Positions 46,905 to 55,136 of a stretch of DNA of 64,000 nucleotides are shown piece after piece. Made by a program: the position numbers and the translations under genes. The stretch's first letter is position 1. Every line of letters begins with the position of its first letter. The notes beneath the pieces were generated by a model. It was not told where the DNA came from. It was given only the letters and a program-made list of their open reading frames with translations, and searched no databases. The DNA comes from Novosphingobium taihuense (GTDB lineage: Bacteria; Pseudomonadota; Alphaproteobacteria; Sphingomonadales; Sphingomonadaceae), in assembly GCF_007830315.1 (NCBI RefSeq), contig NZ_VLKJ01000007.1, positions 62,001 through 126,000 on the forward strand. The letters run 5' to 3'.

Positions 46905-47441
46905 ATGGACGTGATGACCGCGCCGCCGTCGAACAAACACGAGATCGTCGATGTTCCTTTCGCGCACAAGGATTTGGTTGCTCGGCTCAGCCCCGGCGGT
47001 CGATACATCGACGCACAGACTGATGCTGACAGCCCTTGGGTTCCTTTCGGCGACAACGCTGCGATCAAGCACCTCGCGTTTGACGTCCGGCAGAACCTCT
47101 ACTCCAACATCCTCTGGGTGAAGGGACCGGGCGTCATCGGCACGCACTTCCACCGCGGCACGATCACCATGGTCTGTCTTGAAGGTAGCGTGCGCTATCT
47201 TGAGTATGACTGGGTGGCCACGCCCGGCGGCCTGATCCTTGAAACGCCGGGAGAGAGCCACACCTTGGTCACGGATCATCCCCAGGGTTGCAAGCTATTC
47301 GGTTGGATGCAGGGCCCTATCGAGTTCTACGACGAGAACGCGGTTCTGGTGGATACCACCGATGTCTGGTGGTTCATCAACCACTACGAGACCTACTGCC
47401 GCGAGAACGGCATCGCCATCAATCCCAAGCTCTATCTCTGA
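46905..47441 (+). CDS. cupin, 2,4'-dihydroxyacetophenone dioxygenase-type (copy 2)
   Basis: The 178-residue product is closely related to copy 3. Metal site motifs are IGTHFHRG with the H-x-H pair and TPGESHTLV with the third His. Both copies share SPWVPFGDNAAI and end HYETYCRENGIAINP. It is 12 bases after copy 1 and eight before copy 3. A DAD-type ring-ketone cleavage or a related dioxygenase reaction is the family expectation; the true substrate is unknown. Confidence 0.86.
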   Translation: MDVMTAPPSNKHEIVDVPFAHKDLVARLSPGGRYIDAQTDADSPWVPFGDNAAIKHLAFDVRQNLYSNILWVKGPGVIGTHFHRGTITMVCLEGSVRYLEYDWVATPGGLILETPGESHTLVTDHPQGCKLFGWMQGPIEFYDENAVLVDTTDVWWFINHYETYCRENGIAINPKLYL

Positions 47442-47448
47442 GGCTATC

Positions 47449-47982
47449 ATGGGCACCATGACCGCGCCGCCTTCGGGCGCATACAAGATCGTAAACGTCC
47501 CTGAACTCTATGGCGACCTGATCCGGACCAAGGGCGTCGAGGGCACTTACGTCGGCTCGTCGGAAGTCGAGAGTCCCTGGGTTCCGTTCGGTGACAATGC
47601 CGCGATCCGCCATCTTGCCTTCGACGTGCGCGAGAACGTCTATGTCAATGTGCTGTGGATCAAAGGGCCAGGTGTCATCGGCACACACAAGCACCGCGGC
47701 AAGGTCTGGGCGATCGGTCTCGAAGGCTCGTTCCGTTACCTGGAATACGACTGGATCTGCCGTCCGGGCGATTTCATTACCGAAACCCCTGGCACGGCCC
47801 ACACGCTCGTCACCGATGACCCGAACGGCATGAAGGCGCTCTTCCACATGCAGGGTGCGAACGAGTTTTTCGACGAAGACGGCAACCACGTCGAAACGCT
47901 CGACGTCTGGTGGTTCATGAACCACTACGAGACGTACTGCCGCGAAAACGGCATCGCGATCAACCCCGCCCTCTATCTCTGA
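47449..47982 (+). CDS. cupin, 2,4'-dihydroxyacetophenone dioxygenase-type (copy 3)
   Basis: The 177-residue product keeps the H-x-H pair in IGTHKHRG and the third His in TPGTAHTLV, so all three copies appear catalytically intact. Copies 2 and 3 probably arose by tandem duplication; copy 1 is more distant. Start ATG 47449 gives a family-length protein; the longer frame overlaps copy 2. It is ten bases before the Rieske gene. Either the three work as subunits of one oligomer or they act on successive or different substrates. Confidence 0.86.
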   Translation: MGTMTAPPSGAYKIVNVPELYGDLIRTKGVEGTYVGSSEVESPWVPFGDNAAIRHLAFDVRENVYVNVLWIKGPGVIGTHKHRGKVWAIGLEGSFRYLEYDWICRPGDFITETPGTAHTLVTDDPNGMKALFHMQGANEFFDEDGNHVETLDVWWFMNHYETYCRENGIAINPALYL

Positions 47983-47992
47983 CGGGGCGGGC

Positions 47993-49093
47993 GTGAGCGG
48001 GGAGAAGGCAGCGGTCCCGAAGCTCCCTGCGGAGCCACGGGGGAGCTATCTGCGCAATGCGTGGTATGTTGCCAGTTGGGCGGATCATCTTGGCAGTGAA
48101 CCGCAACAGCGCACCTTTCTCGAAGAACCCGTCGCGCTGTTCCGCGATGCGGATGGTGTAGCTCAGGCCGTATCGGGGCGCTGCCCGCACCGCTTTGCAC
48201 CACTGGGGCACGGGACTGTTGTGGAAGGAGCATTGATGTGCCCCTACCACGGCTTGCGCTTCGATGGCGCAGGACGCTGCGTCCACAACCCGCACCCCGG
48301 TGGACAGCTCCCTGACGCGCAATTGCGGGTCTACCCCCTCGTTGAACGGCACGCCTTGCTGTGGATTTGGATGGGCGATCCCGCAAAGGCCGATCCCGCG
48401 CTCATTCCGGATTTCTCCTGGCTGTCAGACCCGAAGTGGGAAGCCGTGCGGGGCAGCACCGTGGCAGAAGGGCACTACGAACTCTATAGCGACAACATCC
48501 TCGACCTCAGCCACGCCAACTTCGTCCACCCTGCGCTGGTTGCCGGAGCCTTTACGGAAGGCGAACGCAAGTTCTGGCAGGATGGCGAGAACGTTTTCGC
48601 CGAATACATCAGGCTCGATGATTACCTTTCGGTCGGCATTTCGGCCGTGATGGGTACCGAAGGGAGCAAGCAGGATTTCTACGGCCTCGTGCAATGGCAC
48701 GCACCCGCAGTGCTCTATTTCGATTTCCGAGCCGGCAATCCCGGCACGCCGCGCGAGCAATGCACGCTGCTGCCCTCGCTTCACGCCTTCACACCCGAAA
48801 CTTTGGATACAACCCATTACTTCTGGGCCACGGCGCGCGATTACAAGCTGGGCGATGCAGAGTTCACCGCAGCCATGCGCGGCGCGCTCGAGTTCGCATT
48901 CGAACAGGAAGACATGCCGATCATTCGCGACAGCCATCGGCTGATGCGCGGCGAGGACTTCTGGTCGCTTCGACCGCTCATTTTGGGCGGCGATGGCGGC
49001 GGCGTCCGCGCACGGCGCATGCTCAAGCGGCTGATCGATCGCGAACAACAAACAGAACAAGAGGATGCAGATGGGAACGCTCGACAGGTTTGA
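47993..49093 (+). CDS. Rieske non-heme iron oxygenase, VanA-like
   Basis: The 366-residue product has an N-terminal Rieske domain with CPHRFAPLGHG and CPYHGLRFDGAG (two Cys and two His ligands). The C-terminal catalytic domain holds the mononuclear iron His ligands in DNILDLSHANFVHPA, with the bridging Asp beforehand and a further acidic ligand in EQEDMPIIRDSHR. It is the single-component oxygenase type of vanillate O-demethylase and related aryl-ether or ring hydroxylases. Its reductase is not in the window. GTG 47993 is the chosen start. Its 3' end overlaps the SDR start by 23 bases. Confidence 0.9.
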   Translation: MSGEKAAVPKLPAEPRGSYLRNAWYVASWADHLGSEPQQRTFLEEPVALFRDADGVAQAVSGRCPHRFAPLGHGTVVEGALMCPYHGLRFDGAGRCVHNPHPGGQLPDAQLRVYPLVERHALLWIWMGDPAKADPALIPDFSWLSDPKWEAVRGSTVAEGHYELYSDNILDLSHANFVHPALVAGAFTEGERKFWQDGENVFAEYIRLDDYLSVGISAVMGTEGSKQDFYGLVQWHAPAVLYFDFRAGNPGTPREQCTLLPSLHAFTPETLDTTHYFWATARDYKLGDAEFTAAMRGALEFAFEQEDMPIIRDSHRLMRGEDFWSLRPLILGGDGGGVRARRMLKRLIDREQQTEQEDADGNARQV

Positions 49094-49910
49094 CATCAAG
49101 GGACGCAGCGCACTCGTCACCGGGGCTGCCTCGGGCATCGGGCTGGCCTATGCCGAAACCATGGCCGAAGCCGGAGCCGCAGTCTCGCTGACCGATATTG
49201 ATGCCGAAGGCGCAGAACGAGAAGCCTCTCGCTTGAGTGCATTGGGCTACGAAGTGCGTGCCGCCCGGCTCGACGTGTCAGACTGGGACGATGTCGTTGC
49301 TGCCTTCGATGCCCACGATGCGGCCTATGGTGGCCTTGACATCTGCTTTGCGAATGCCGGCATCGATACCGGAGCGGGCTTCTGGAACCCTGCCGGCCAC
49401 CGCAACCCTGACGGTCAGGTCGATACCTACGACCACAAGCGTTGGGATCGCTCGATCCAGATCAACCTCAACGGCGTGTTTTACACCGTGAGCAATGCCG
49501 TGCGCATCATGAAGAAGGACGGTCGCGCCAATGGCCGCGCCGGCGGTTCAATCATCACCACCGCCTCGAATGCCGGTCTGGTCACCGAACCCATCGTCGG
49601 GTTGCCCTACATGCCTGCCAAGGCCGGAGTGCTCCACATGGTCCGCGCACTTGGCCTCGAACTCGCCGAATTCCGCATCCGCATAAACGCGATAGCGCCG
49701 GGGCCATTCGTAACCAACATCGGCGGTGGCTGGCTGAAGAAGGACCCGGTGGCTCGCGCGGCATGGGATGCCATCGTGCCACTCGGCTCGGTCGCCGAAA
49801 CCGAACAACTCAAGCCACTTGCCCTTCTGCTCGCCTCCGACGCTTCGGACTACATGACCGGCAGCCACGTCGTGATCGATGGCGGCATGATGCTCGGCAA
49901 GTACAACTAG
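49071..49910 (+). CDS. short-chain dehydrogenase/reductase
   Basis: The 279-residue product has the Rossmann motif TGAASGIG, the catalytic Tyr/Lys pair in LPYMPAKAG, and the end YMTGSHVVIDGG. The loop AGIDTGAGFWNPAGHRNPDG before the active site is longer than usual and may set substrate size. ATG 49071 is preferred because agagg lies six bases before it; ATG 49065 adds two codons. The gene overlaps the Rieske stop and is followed by the ADH 11 bases later. It likely oxidises an alcohol or diol made by the oxygenase. Confidence 0.87.
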   Translation: MGTLDRFDIKGRSALVTGAASGIGLAYAETMAEAGAAVSLTDIDAEGAEREASRLSALGYEVRAARLDVSDWDDVVAAFDAHDAAYGGLDICFANAGIDTGAGFWNPAGHRNPDGQVDTYDHKRWDRSIQINLNGVFYTVSNAVRIMKKDGRANGRAGGSIITTASNAGLVTEPIVGLPYMPAKAGVLHMVRALGLELAEFRIRINAIAPGPFVTNIGGGWLKKDPVARAAWDAIVPLGSVAETEQLKPLALLLASDASDYMTGSHVVIDGGMMLGKYN

Positions 49911-49921
49911 GGACGACTGCC

Positions 49922-50929
49922 ATGCGCGCCGCCGTGATGCAGGGCCTGCACAAACCGCTGGCCGTCGAGACAATCCCGGACCCGACGCCGGGTGAGGGTG
50001 ATGTCGTCGTCAAGGTCGGACGCTGCGGCATCTGCGGCTCGGACCTGCACATGACCGAAGATCCGGCTTACGGCCAAGGTGCAGGCTCGGTCCTCGGTCA
50101 CGAGTTTGCGGGCGAGGTCGTCGCGCTCGGCAAGGGAGTCGATGGGCTACGGACCGGTGACCTCGTCTCTGTAATTCCCCTGCAAAGCTGCGGCCAGTGC
50201 CAATCATGCCGAACCGGCGAAGTGCAATGGTGCGAAAGGTTCGGGCTGCAGGGCGGCGGCTATGCCGAGTTCGCCCTGACCAAACCAAACCAGTGCGTCC
50301 GCCTGCCCAAGAGCGCAAGCCTTGCGGACGGCGCCATCGTGGAGCCGCTCGCAGTTGCCCTGCACGGCGTCGCGCTTAGCCGGATGAAGATCGGCGACAA
50401 GGTGCTGATTCTTGGCGCGGGTCCGATCGGCCTTGCGGTAGCGTTCTGGGCACGGCGCTTCGGAGCGGGCAGGGTGGTCGTGCAGGATCTTGCGGAATGG
50501 CAGTATGACCGCGCCCTTCAGATGGGCGCGCACGATTTCGTGGTAGAGCCTGCCGATCCCGTCGGCAGCTCCGAGCGCGCTCTAGGCGGCTCGGCGGACG
50601 TTGTGTTCGAATGTGTCGGCGTGCCCGGTCTTATCGCCCAAGCCGTCGATCAGGTCCGCAATGACGGTACGATCGTCTTGCTCGGCCTGTGTACTCGGCC
50701 CGATACCTTCAACAGCTTCGCCATGCTGTCAAAGCAGGTAAAGCTGGTCACGTCTGCGTTCTTCACGCGGCAAGAATACGAGGCCGCTCTCGACGCTCTC
50801 GATCGCGGCGCTGTTGAGCCTCGCATGCTCGTAACCGACACCATTTCGCTCGATGCGACACCCGATGTATTCGAAAGCCTGCGCAAGCGGACCCATCAGT
50901 GCAAGGTGCTGATAAGTCCGGGTGAATGA
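49922..50929 (+). CDS. zinc-dependent alcohol dehydrogenase (MDR)
   Basis: The 335-residue product has the catalytic zinc site CGICGSDLHM with GHEFAGEV and the structural zinc loop CGQCQSCRTGEVQWC, and the NAD loop LILGAGPIGLAVAFWARRFGAG. It is of the L-threonine/sorbitol-dehydrogenase-like group. It is the last intact gene of this operon. A decayed SDR begins immediately after its stop. Confidence 0.9.
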   Translation: MRAAVMQGLHKPLAVETIPDPTPGEGDVVVKVGRCGICGSDLHMTEDPAYGQGAGSVLGHEFAGEVVALGKGVDGLRTGDLVSVIPLQSCGQCQSCRTGEVQWCERFGLQGGGYAEFALTKPNQCVRLPKSASLADGAIVEPLAVALHGVALSRMKIGDKVLILGAGPIGLAVAFWARRFGAGRVVVQDLAEWQYDRALQMGAHDFVVEPADPVGSSERALGGSADVVFECVGVPGLIAQAVDQVRNDGTIVLLGLCTRPDTFNSFAMLSKQVKLVTSAFFTRQEYEAALDALDRGAVEPRMLVTDTISLDATPDVFESLRKRTHQCKVLISPGE

Positions 50930-50955
50930 AGGCACCAGTTAGCGGGAGCGGCACG

Positions 50956-51111
50956 ATGGCGATTGATTCCTTCGCAGGGCGCGTGACGAGCGGCGCGTCA
51001 GGCATCGGGTTGGGCATCGTCAGGGCCTTGGCGCGGCGAGATGCTTTTGTGGTCATGGCCGATATACGTGCCGATCCTATCTCCAGCGCGCTGAGGACGT
51101 TGGCGTCATGA
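50956..51111 (+). pseudogene. truncated SDR remnant
   Basis: From ATG 50956 (MAIDSFAGRVTSGASGIGLG...) the frame encodes about 51 residues resembling the first two strands of a classical SDR, with nucleotide loop TSGASGIGLGIV and the strand-2 end MADIRAD. The usual three to four residues between GRV and the glycine loop are missing and the frame stops at 51111. The remaining nearly 200 residues of an SDR are not recognisable downstream. It appears to be a decaying duplicate at the operon's end; GTG/ATG 50926 gives a slightly longer frame overlapping the ADH stop. Confidence 0.7.
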
Positions 51112-51643
51112 CCTCACGCTGAGCGCTTGGCAATTCGGTGACGATGCCGTCTGTCGTGGCAGAGGTCTTGGCCGTAGCAAAAGCTGTTGCGGTTGACGTC
51201 AATGATGCTGTTGTCGCGCTCGACCCGTTTGCATCACTTGAGCCACAGCCGAACAGTAGTGACTTCCATCTGCATATCCGATCAGGGGGGGCAACGTCCC
51301 GGCCTTGAACGGTCAAAAAAGTCGAAGATCAAGGGCGTGTCATGCGGCGTCGCGATGCGCCTCGGCCTAGCTGCCCGTTTACGAGTGTTTCCTGTTTCAC
51401 TGCGGAGCGTCTCCGCCAATCAAGCAAGGATAATTGCGCCATCCTTCTGGATGCCTGTGCAACCTTCATGATCGTGTGACGAATGCACTGTCATCATTCG
51501 GATATTCCTCACCGTTCAATGCATCACTCTCCCATTGAATTCATGCGAAGGGGTGTGGATCGGTTCAGGCATCCTCATATGCAATCGATTGTTGTCATGG
51601 GGGTGAACCTATGGCATGAGCAGTCAAGGGCTCGCGAAGGCCC
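51112..51643. promoter_or_regulatory. 532-base gap with LacI-type operator before the sugar transporter
   Basis: No convincing gene is seen here; short open frames (for example plus strand near 51187-51471) have no family-like sequence and are likely degraded material from the broken SDR side. The right end holds a palindrome CAATCGATTG at 51582-51591 (within gcaatcgattgt), 52 bases before the transporter start. It matches the sites at 57495 and 57517. A second inverted pair, ttcaatg (51515-51521) and cattgaa (51533-51539), lies upstream. This is the probable promoter and operator of the sugar operon. Confidence 0.65.
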
Positions 51644-53035
51644 ATGGGAGAGCCGCAAGTGGAAACAGCTACGAAGTTGAGGCCGCATCTGCCGTTGGCG
51701 CGGATACTGGAAATGAACCTTGGCTTCCTCGGGCTTCAGTTCAGCTTCGGTCTGCAGCAGGGAAACATGGGGCCGATCTACAGCTATCTCGGCGCGGATG
51801 AATCCCAGTTGCCGATGCTCCAGCTTGCCGGGCCCATTACCGGACTGCTCGTTCAGCCGATAATCGGCGCGATGAGCGATCGTACCGACAGCAAATGGGG
51901 CCGCCGGACGCCATACTTTCTGATCGGCGCGGTGCTTTGTGCGTTCGGTCTGTTCTTCATGCCCTTGTCCAGCTCGATCCTTATGGCCATGTCGCTGCTG
52001 TGGATCCTGGATGCCGGCAACAACATCACGATGGAGCCTTACCGCGCCTACGTTTCGGATCGCCTGAACCCGGACCAGCGGCAGGCAGGCTTCCTCTCGC
52101 AGAGCGCCTTCACCGGTCTCGCCCAGATGTTGGCGTTCCTCACACCTTCGCTTCTGGTCGGCCTTGGCATGAATCAGGATTGGGTGGACAGTCACGGCAT
52201 TCCCTACACCGTGCGCATCGTCTTCATGGTCGGTGCCGTGCTTTCGCTCAGCACCATCCTCTGGTCCGTCCTTCGGGTTAGAGAACTTCCTCTGACCGAC
52301 GAAGAGCGCGCCCATATCAAGGCGCAACCGAAGGGCGCATGGGCAACCTTGAGCGAAATCGGCAAGGCTATTGCCGATATGCCCGTAGCCATGCGCAAGC
52401 TTGGTTTGATGAGCCTGTTCCAGTGGGTCGGCATGTCGGGCTACTGGACTTATGCGGTCTACTCGATCAGCCGCACTGTCTATGGCACGGCAGACGTTCA
52501 CAGCAGTGCCTTCCACTCAGCTGTCCTCACCAACGGCGAGGTTGCGGCTTTCTACAATGCCATCTCCTTCGTGACAGCTTTCGCCATGGTGCCGGTGGTC
52601 AAGCGTATCGGACCGGGGCCGCTCCATGCCTTGTGTCTGTTCGCAGGGGGCGTGGGCATGTTTGTCCTGCCGAACGTAACCGACAAGGCGCTGCTGTTCC
52701 TGCCGGCAATCGGCATCGGCCTCGCCTGGGGTAGCATCATGGGCAACCCCTATGCCATCCTCACCAATTCCATCCCGCCCCAGCGCACCGGCGTCTACAT
52801 GGGCATCTTCAACATGATGATCGTCATACCGATGCTCATCTTCGCGGTGGTCATGAGCAGGCTCGATCTCGGCTTCGTGTCCTTGGGCTTCGATGCCTAC
52901 AAGCTCGTCCTCGGCGGTGATCCGCGCAACATGCTGATGTTCTGCGGTGCCTCGCTCGTGCTCGCCGGTTTCTCGGTGCTGTGGGTGCGTGAGGGGCGAG
53001 TGAATGCGATGCCGCACGCGGTTCTGGCGGCTTGA
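51644..53035 (+). CDS. MFS sugar transporter, sucrose/oligosaccharide-type
   Basis: The 463-residue product has twelve predicted helices and the loop AMSDRTDSKWGRRTPYFLIG after helix 2. This G-R-R-x-P type loop is typical of the GPH/SUT-like proton-sugar symporters. The neighbours are sugar hydrolases, so it most likely carries sucrose or a raffinose-family oligosaccharide. Start ATG 51644 gives an aligned N terminus (MGEPQVETATKLRPHLPLARI). Its stop overlaps the GH36 start, so the two are coupled. Expression is likely controlled by LacI at 51582-51591. Confidence 0.87.
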   Translation: MGEPQVETATKLRPHLPLARILEMNLGFLGLQFSFGLQQGNMGPIYSYLGADESQLPMLQLAGPITGLLVQPIIGAMSDRTDSKWGRRTPYFLIGAVLCAFGLFFMPLSSSILMAMSLLWILDAGNNITMEPYRAYVSDRLNPDQRQAGFLSQSAFTGLAQMLAFLTPSLLVGLGMNQDWVDSHGIPYTVRIVFMVGAVLSLSTILWSVLRVRELPLTDEERAHIKAQPKGAWATLSEIGKAIADMPVAMRKLGLMSLFQWVGMSGYWTYAVYSISRTVYGTADVHSSAFHSAVLTNGEVAAFYNAISFVTAFAMVPVVKRIGPGPLHALCLFAGGVGMFVLPNVTDKALLFLPAIGIGLAWGSIMGNPYAILTNSIPPQRTGVYMGIFNMMIVIPMLIFAVVMSRLDLGFVSLGFDAYKLVLGGDPRNMLMFCGASLVLAGFSVLWVREGRVNAMPHAVLAA

Positions 53036-55134
53036 TGGGCTCGACGATTGCCTTGAATGCTGGCGCAGGCACGCTGGTCTGGGAGCTGCGCGACGCGGCT
53101 CTCCCAGTGTGGCGGCATTTCGGTGCTACTGTATCCACAGAGGGCCTGCCCGAGCTTGCCACCACGCGTGCGCCTGCCTCGTATTCGCTTGATGATGACG
53201 TACCGCTTTCTGTCGCCCCGGTCTCGGGTCTTGGATGGTTCGGCCCGGAGGTGCTCCGCCTTGGCCGCAATGGTTCCGCATTAACCATCGCCTTCCCTGG
53301 ATCGGCTGTAACCGAGGCAGCAGCCAGTATAACCTTCCGTTCGACCGACCCGATTGCAGGGGTGGAACTCGAACAAGTGTTTGAAGCGGTTGGCGCGGCA
53401 TACGTTTGCCGAAGCAGCGTACGCAACGTCGGCACGACCGCCTTTTCCGTGGACTGGCTGGCAAGCGCACTCCTGCCAATTACCGGGTTGGCACGGGAAG
53501 TCGTCTCCTGGCGCGGCCGCCACAACGCCGAACTCCTTGAATGTCGAGAATCTATGCCGCAACAGGCCTGGGTCCGCGAAGTGCGTCGCGGCATTTCCGG
53601 TCATGGCGGCCCAGGCGGCCTGTTAATCCTCGACGAGGGCGCAACCTTCCACGCGGGGCAAGTCCGCGCTCTGCAGCTTGCATGGACCGGCGACAACCGC
53701 ATCTCGGTGGATCGCGACGACGAGGGCTTCTGGACGCTTTGCGCAGGTGCTGTGCTGCAACCGGGCGAAGTTGTTTTGCAACCCGGTGAAAGCTGGAATG
53801 CACCAAACGCGATCGTCGCGGTGTCGCATACGGGTCGCAATGGTGCTGCCGCTGCATTCCACGATGCCGTCCGCGCACGCCTGCGCTGGCCCGGCGGTGC
53901 GATGAGGCCGCGGCCCGTGCACCTGAACTCCTGGGAAGCCTGCTACTTCGATCACGATGAGGAGCGGATCGTTGCCCTTGCCGAGGCGGCAGCCTCGGTC
54001 GGCGTTGAACGCTTCATCCTCGACGATGGCTGGTTCCGCAATCGCGATGATGACACTGCGGGGCTTGGTGACTGGACGACTGATCCGCGCAAGTATCCCA
54101 AGGGCCTCAAGCCCTTGGCCGATCGCGTCAACGCTCTCGGCATGGAGTTTGGGCTCTGGGTTGAACCGGAAATGGTCAATCCAGACAGCGATCTCTACCG
54201 CACTCATCCCGATTGGGCGCTGTCCGTGCCGGGACAGGACCGCCCTACTGCACGCAATCAGCTCGTGCTCGATTTGCGCCGGGAAGACGTCCGAGAATAT
54301 CTGTTCGGTTGCCTTGATGCGCTGCTGACCGAGCTTCCGATCACCTATCTCAAGTGGGACCACAATCGCGATCTTGCGCCTGCCGGAGGTGCCTCTCAGG
54401 TGCGGGGAGTCTACGATCTGCTCGCGAGAGTTCGCCGTTCGCACCCGAGAGTTGAGGTAGAGTCCTGTGCCGGCGGCGGCGGACGCAATGACGCTGGAAT
54501 GGCTGAATTTTGCCACCGCTACTGGACCAGTGACAACATCGATGCGGCCAGTCGCATCGGCATACAACGCGGATTTCTCTCGTTTTTACCGCCTGAAGTG
54601 ATGGGCTCACACATCGCTGCGAGCCCCGCGCACGCAACCGGCCGCCGGCATTCGCTCGCTTTTCGCGCCGCCATGGCAATGACCGGGCACCTGGGCGTCG
54701 AAATGGATCCGCGGACACTTACAGAAGATGAGCGCTCAGAGCTCGCAGACTGGATTGCCTTTTACAAACAATGGCGTGGACTGCTTCATGCAGGTAATGT
54801 CTGGCTGGGTGATGGTAGTGATGGCCTGCGCTGGCAGGCACAGGGTCGCGCGGACGAAATGCTCCTCTTCGTGATCCGCGCAGATCCGCCTGCCGATCGC
54901 CGCCCTCAGCCTCTACCGCTGCCTTTCTGCGGAAATACAGGCACCTGGCTTGTGAGCCTTCTGCGCATTGCTGGAGGCGAGGGCGGTCACGCCGCGCACA
55001 GCACGCAGCTATTCGAAGCTATGAAGTCAGTTTCTCAGCCATTTCCGGCCGATTGGCTTGCATCGTCAGGCCTGCCGCTACCACCCGACAAGGCCGAGAC
55101 CGTCACCATTTTTCATCTGCGCAAGCGCACCTGA
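53035..55134 (+). CDS. GH36 alpha-galactosidase, cytoplasmic
   Basis: The 699-residue product is a glycoside hydrolase family 36 alpha-galactosidase. It has the beta-sandwich N-terminal domain and a TIM barrel with LNSWEACYFDHDEE, FILDDGWF, GLWVEPEMVNPDS, the nucleophile Asp442 in YLKWDHNRD, and the acid/base Asp500 in YWTSDNIDA. It has no signal peptide, so its substrate must enter the cell intact. Raffinose, melibiose and stachyose are the classical substrates. It overlaps the transporter stop (TGATG) and the GH68 gene starts two bases after it. Confidence 0.93.
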   Translation: MGSTIALNAGAGTLVWELRDAALPVWRHFGATVSTEGLPELATTRAPASYSLDDDVPLSVAPVSGLGWFGPEVLRLGRNGSALTIAFPGSAVTEAAASITFRSTDPIAGVELEQVFEAVGAAYVCRSSVRNVGTTAFSVDWLASALLPITGLAREVVSWRGRHNAELLECRESMPQQAWVREVRRGISGHGGPGGLLILDEGATFHAGQVRALQLAWTGDNRISVDRDDEGFWTLCAGAVLQPGEVVLQPGESWNAPNAIVAVSHTGRNGAAAAFHDAVRARLRWPGGAMRPRPVHLNSWEACYFDHDEERIVALAEAAASVGVERFILDDGWFRNRDDDTAGLGDWTTDPRKYPKGLKPLADRVNALGMEFGLWVEPEMVNPDSDLYRTHPDWALSVPGQDRPTARNQLVLDLRREDVREYLFGCLDALLTELPITYLKWDHNRDLAPAGGASQVRGVYDLLARVRRSHPRVEVESCAGGGGRNDAGMAEFCHRYWTSDNIDAASRIGIQRGFLSFLPPEVMGSHIAASPAHATGRRHSLAFRAAMAMTGHLGVEMDPRTLTEDERSELADWIAFYKQWRGLLHAGNVWLGDGSDGLRWQAQGRADEMLLFVIRADPPADRRPQPLPLPFCGNTGTWLVSLLRIAGGEGGHAAHSTQLFEAMKSVSQPFPADWLASSGLPLPPDKAETVTIFHLRKRT

Positions 55135-55136
55135 CC

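Noticed and set aside
51187-51471. 94-codon plus-strand frame in the gap before the sugar transporter
   Set aside because: No similarity to known proteins, no ribosome-binding site, and it lies in degraded sequence after the broken SDR.
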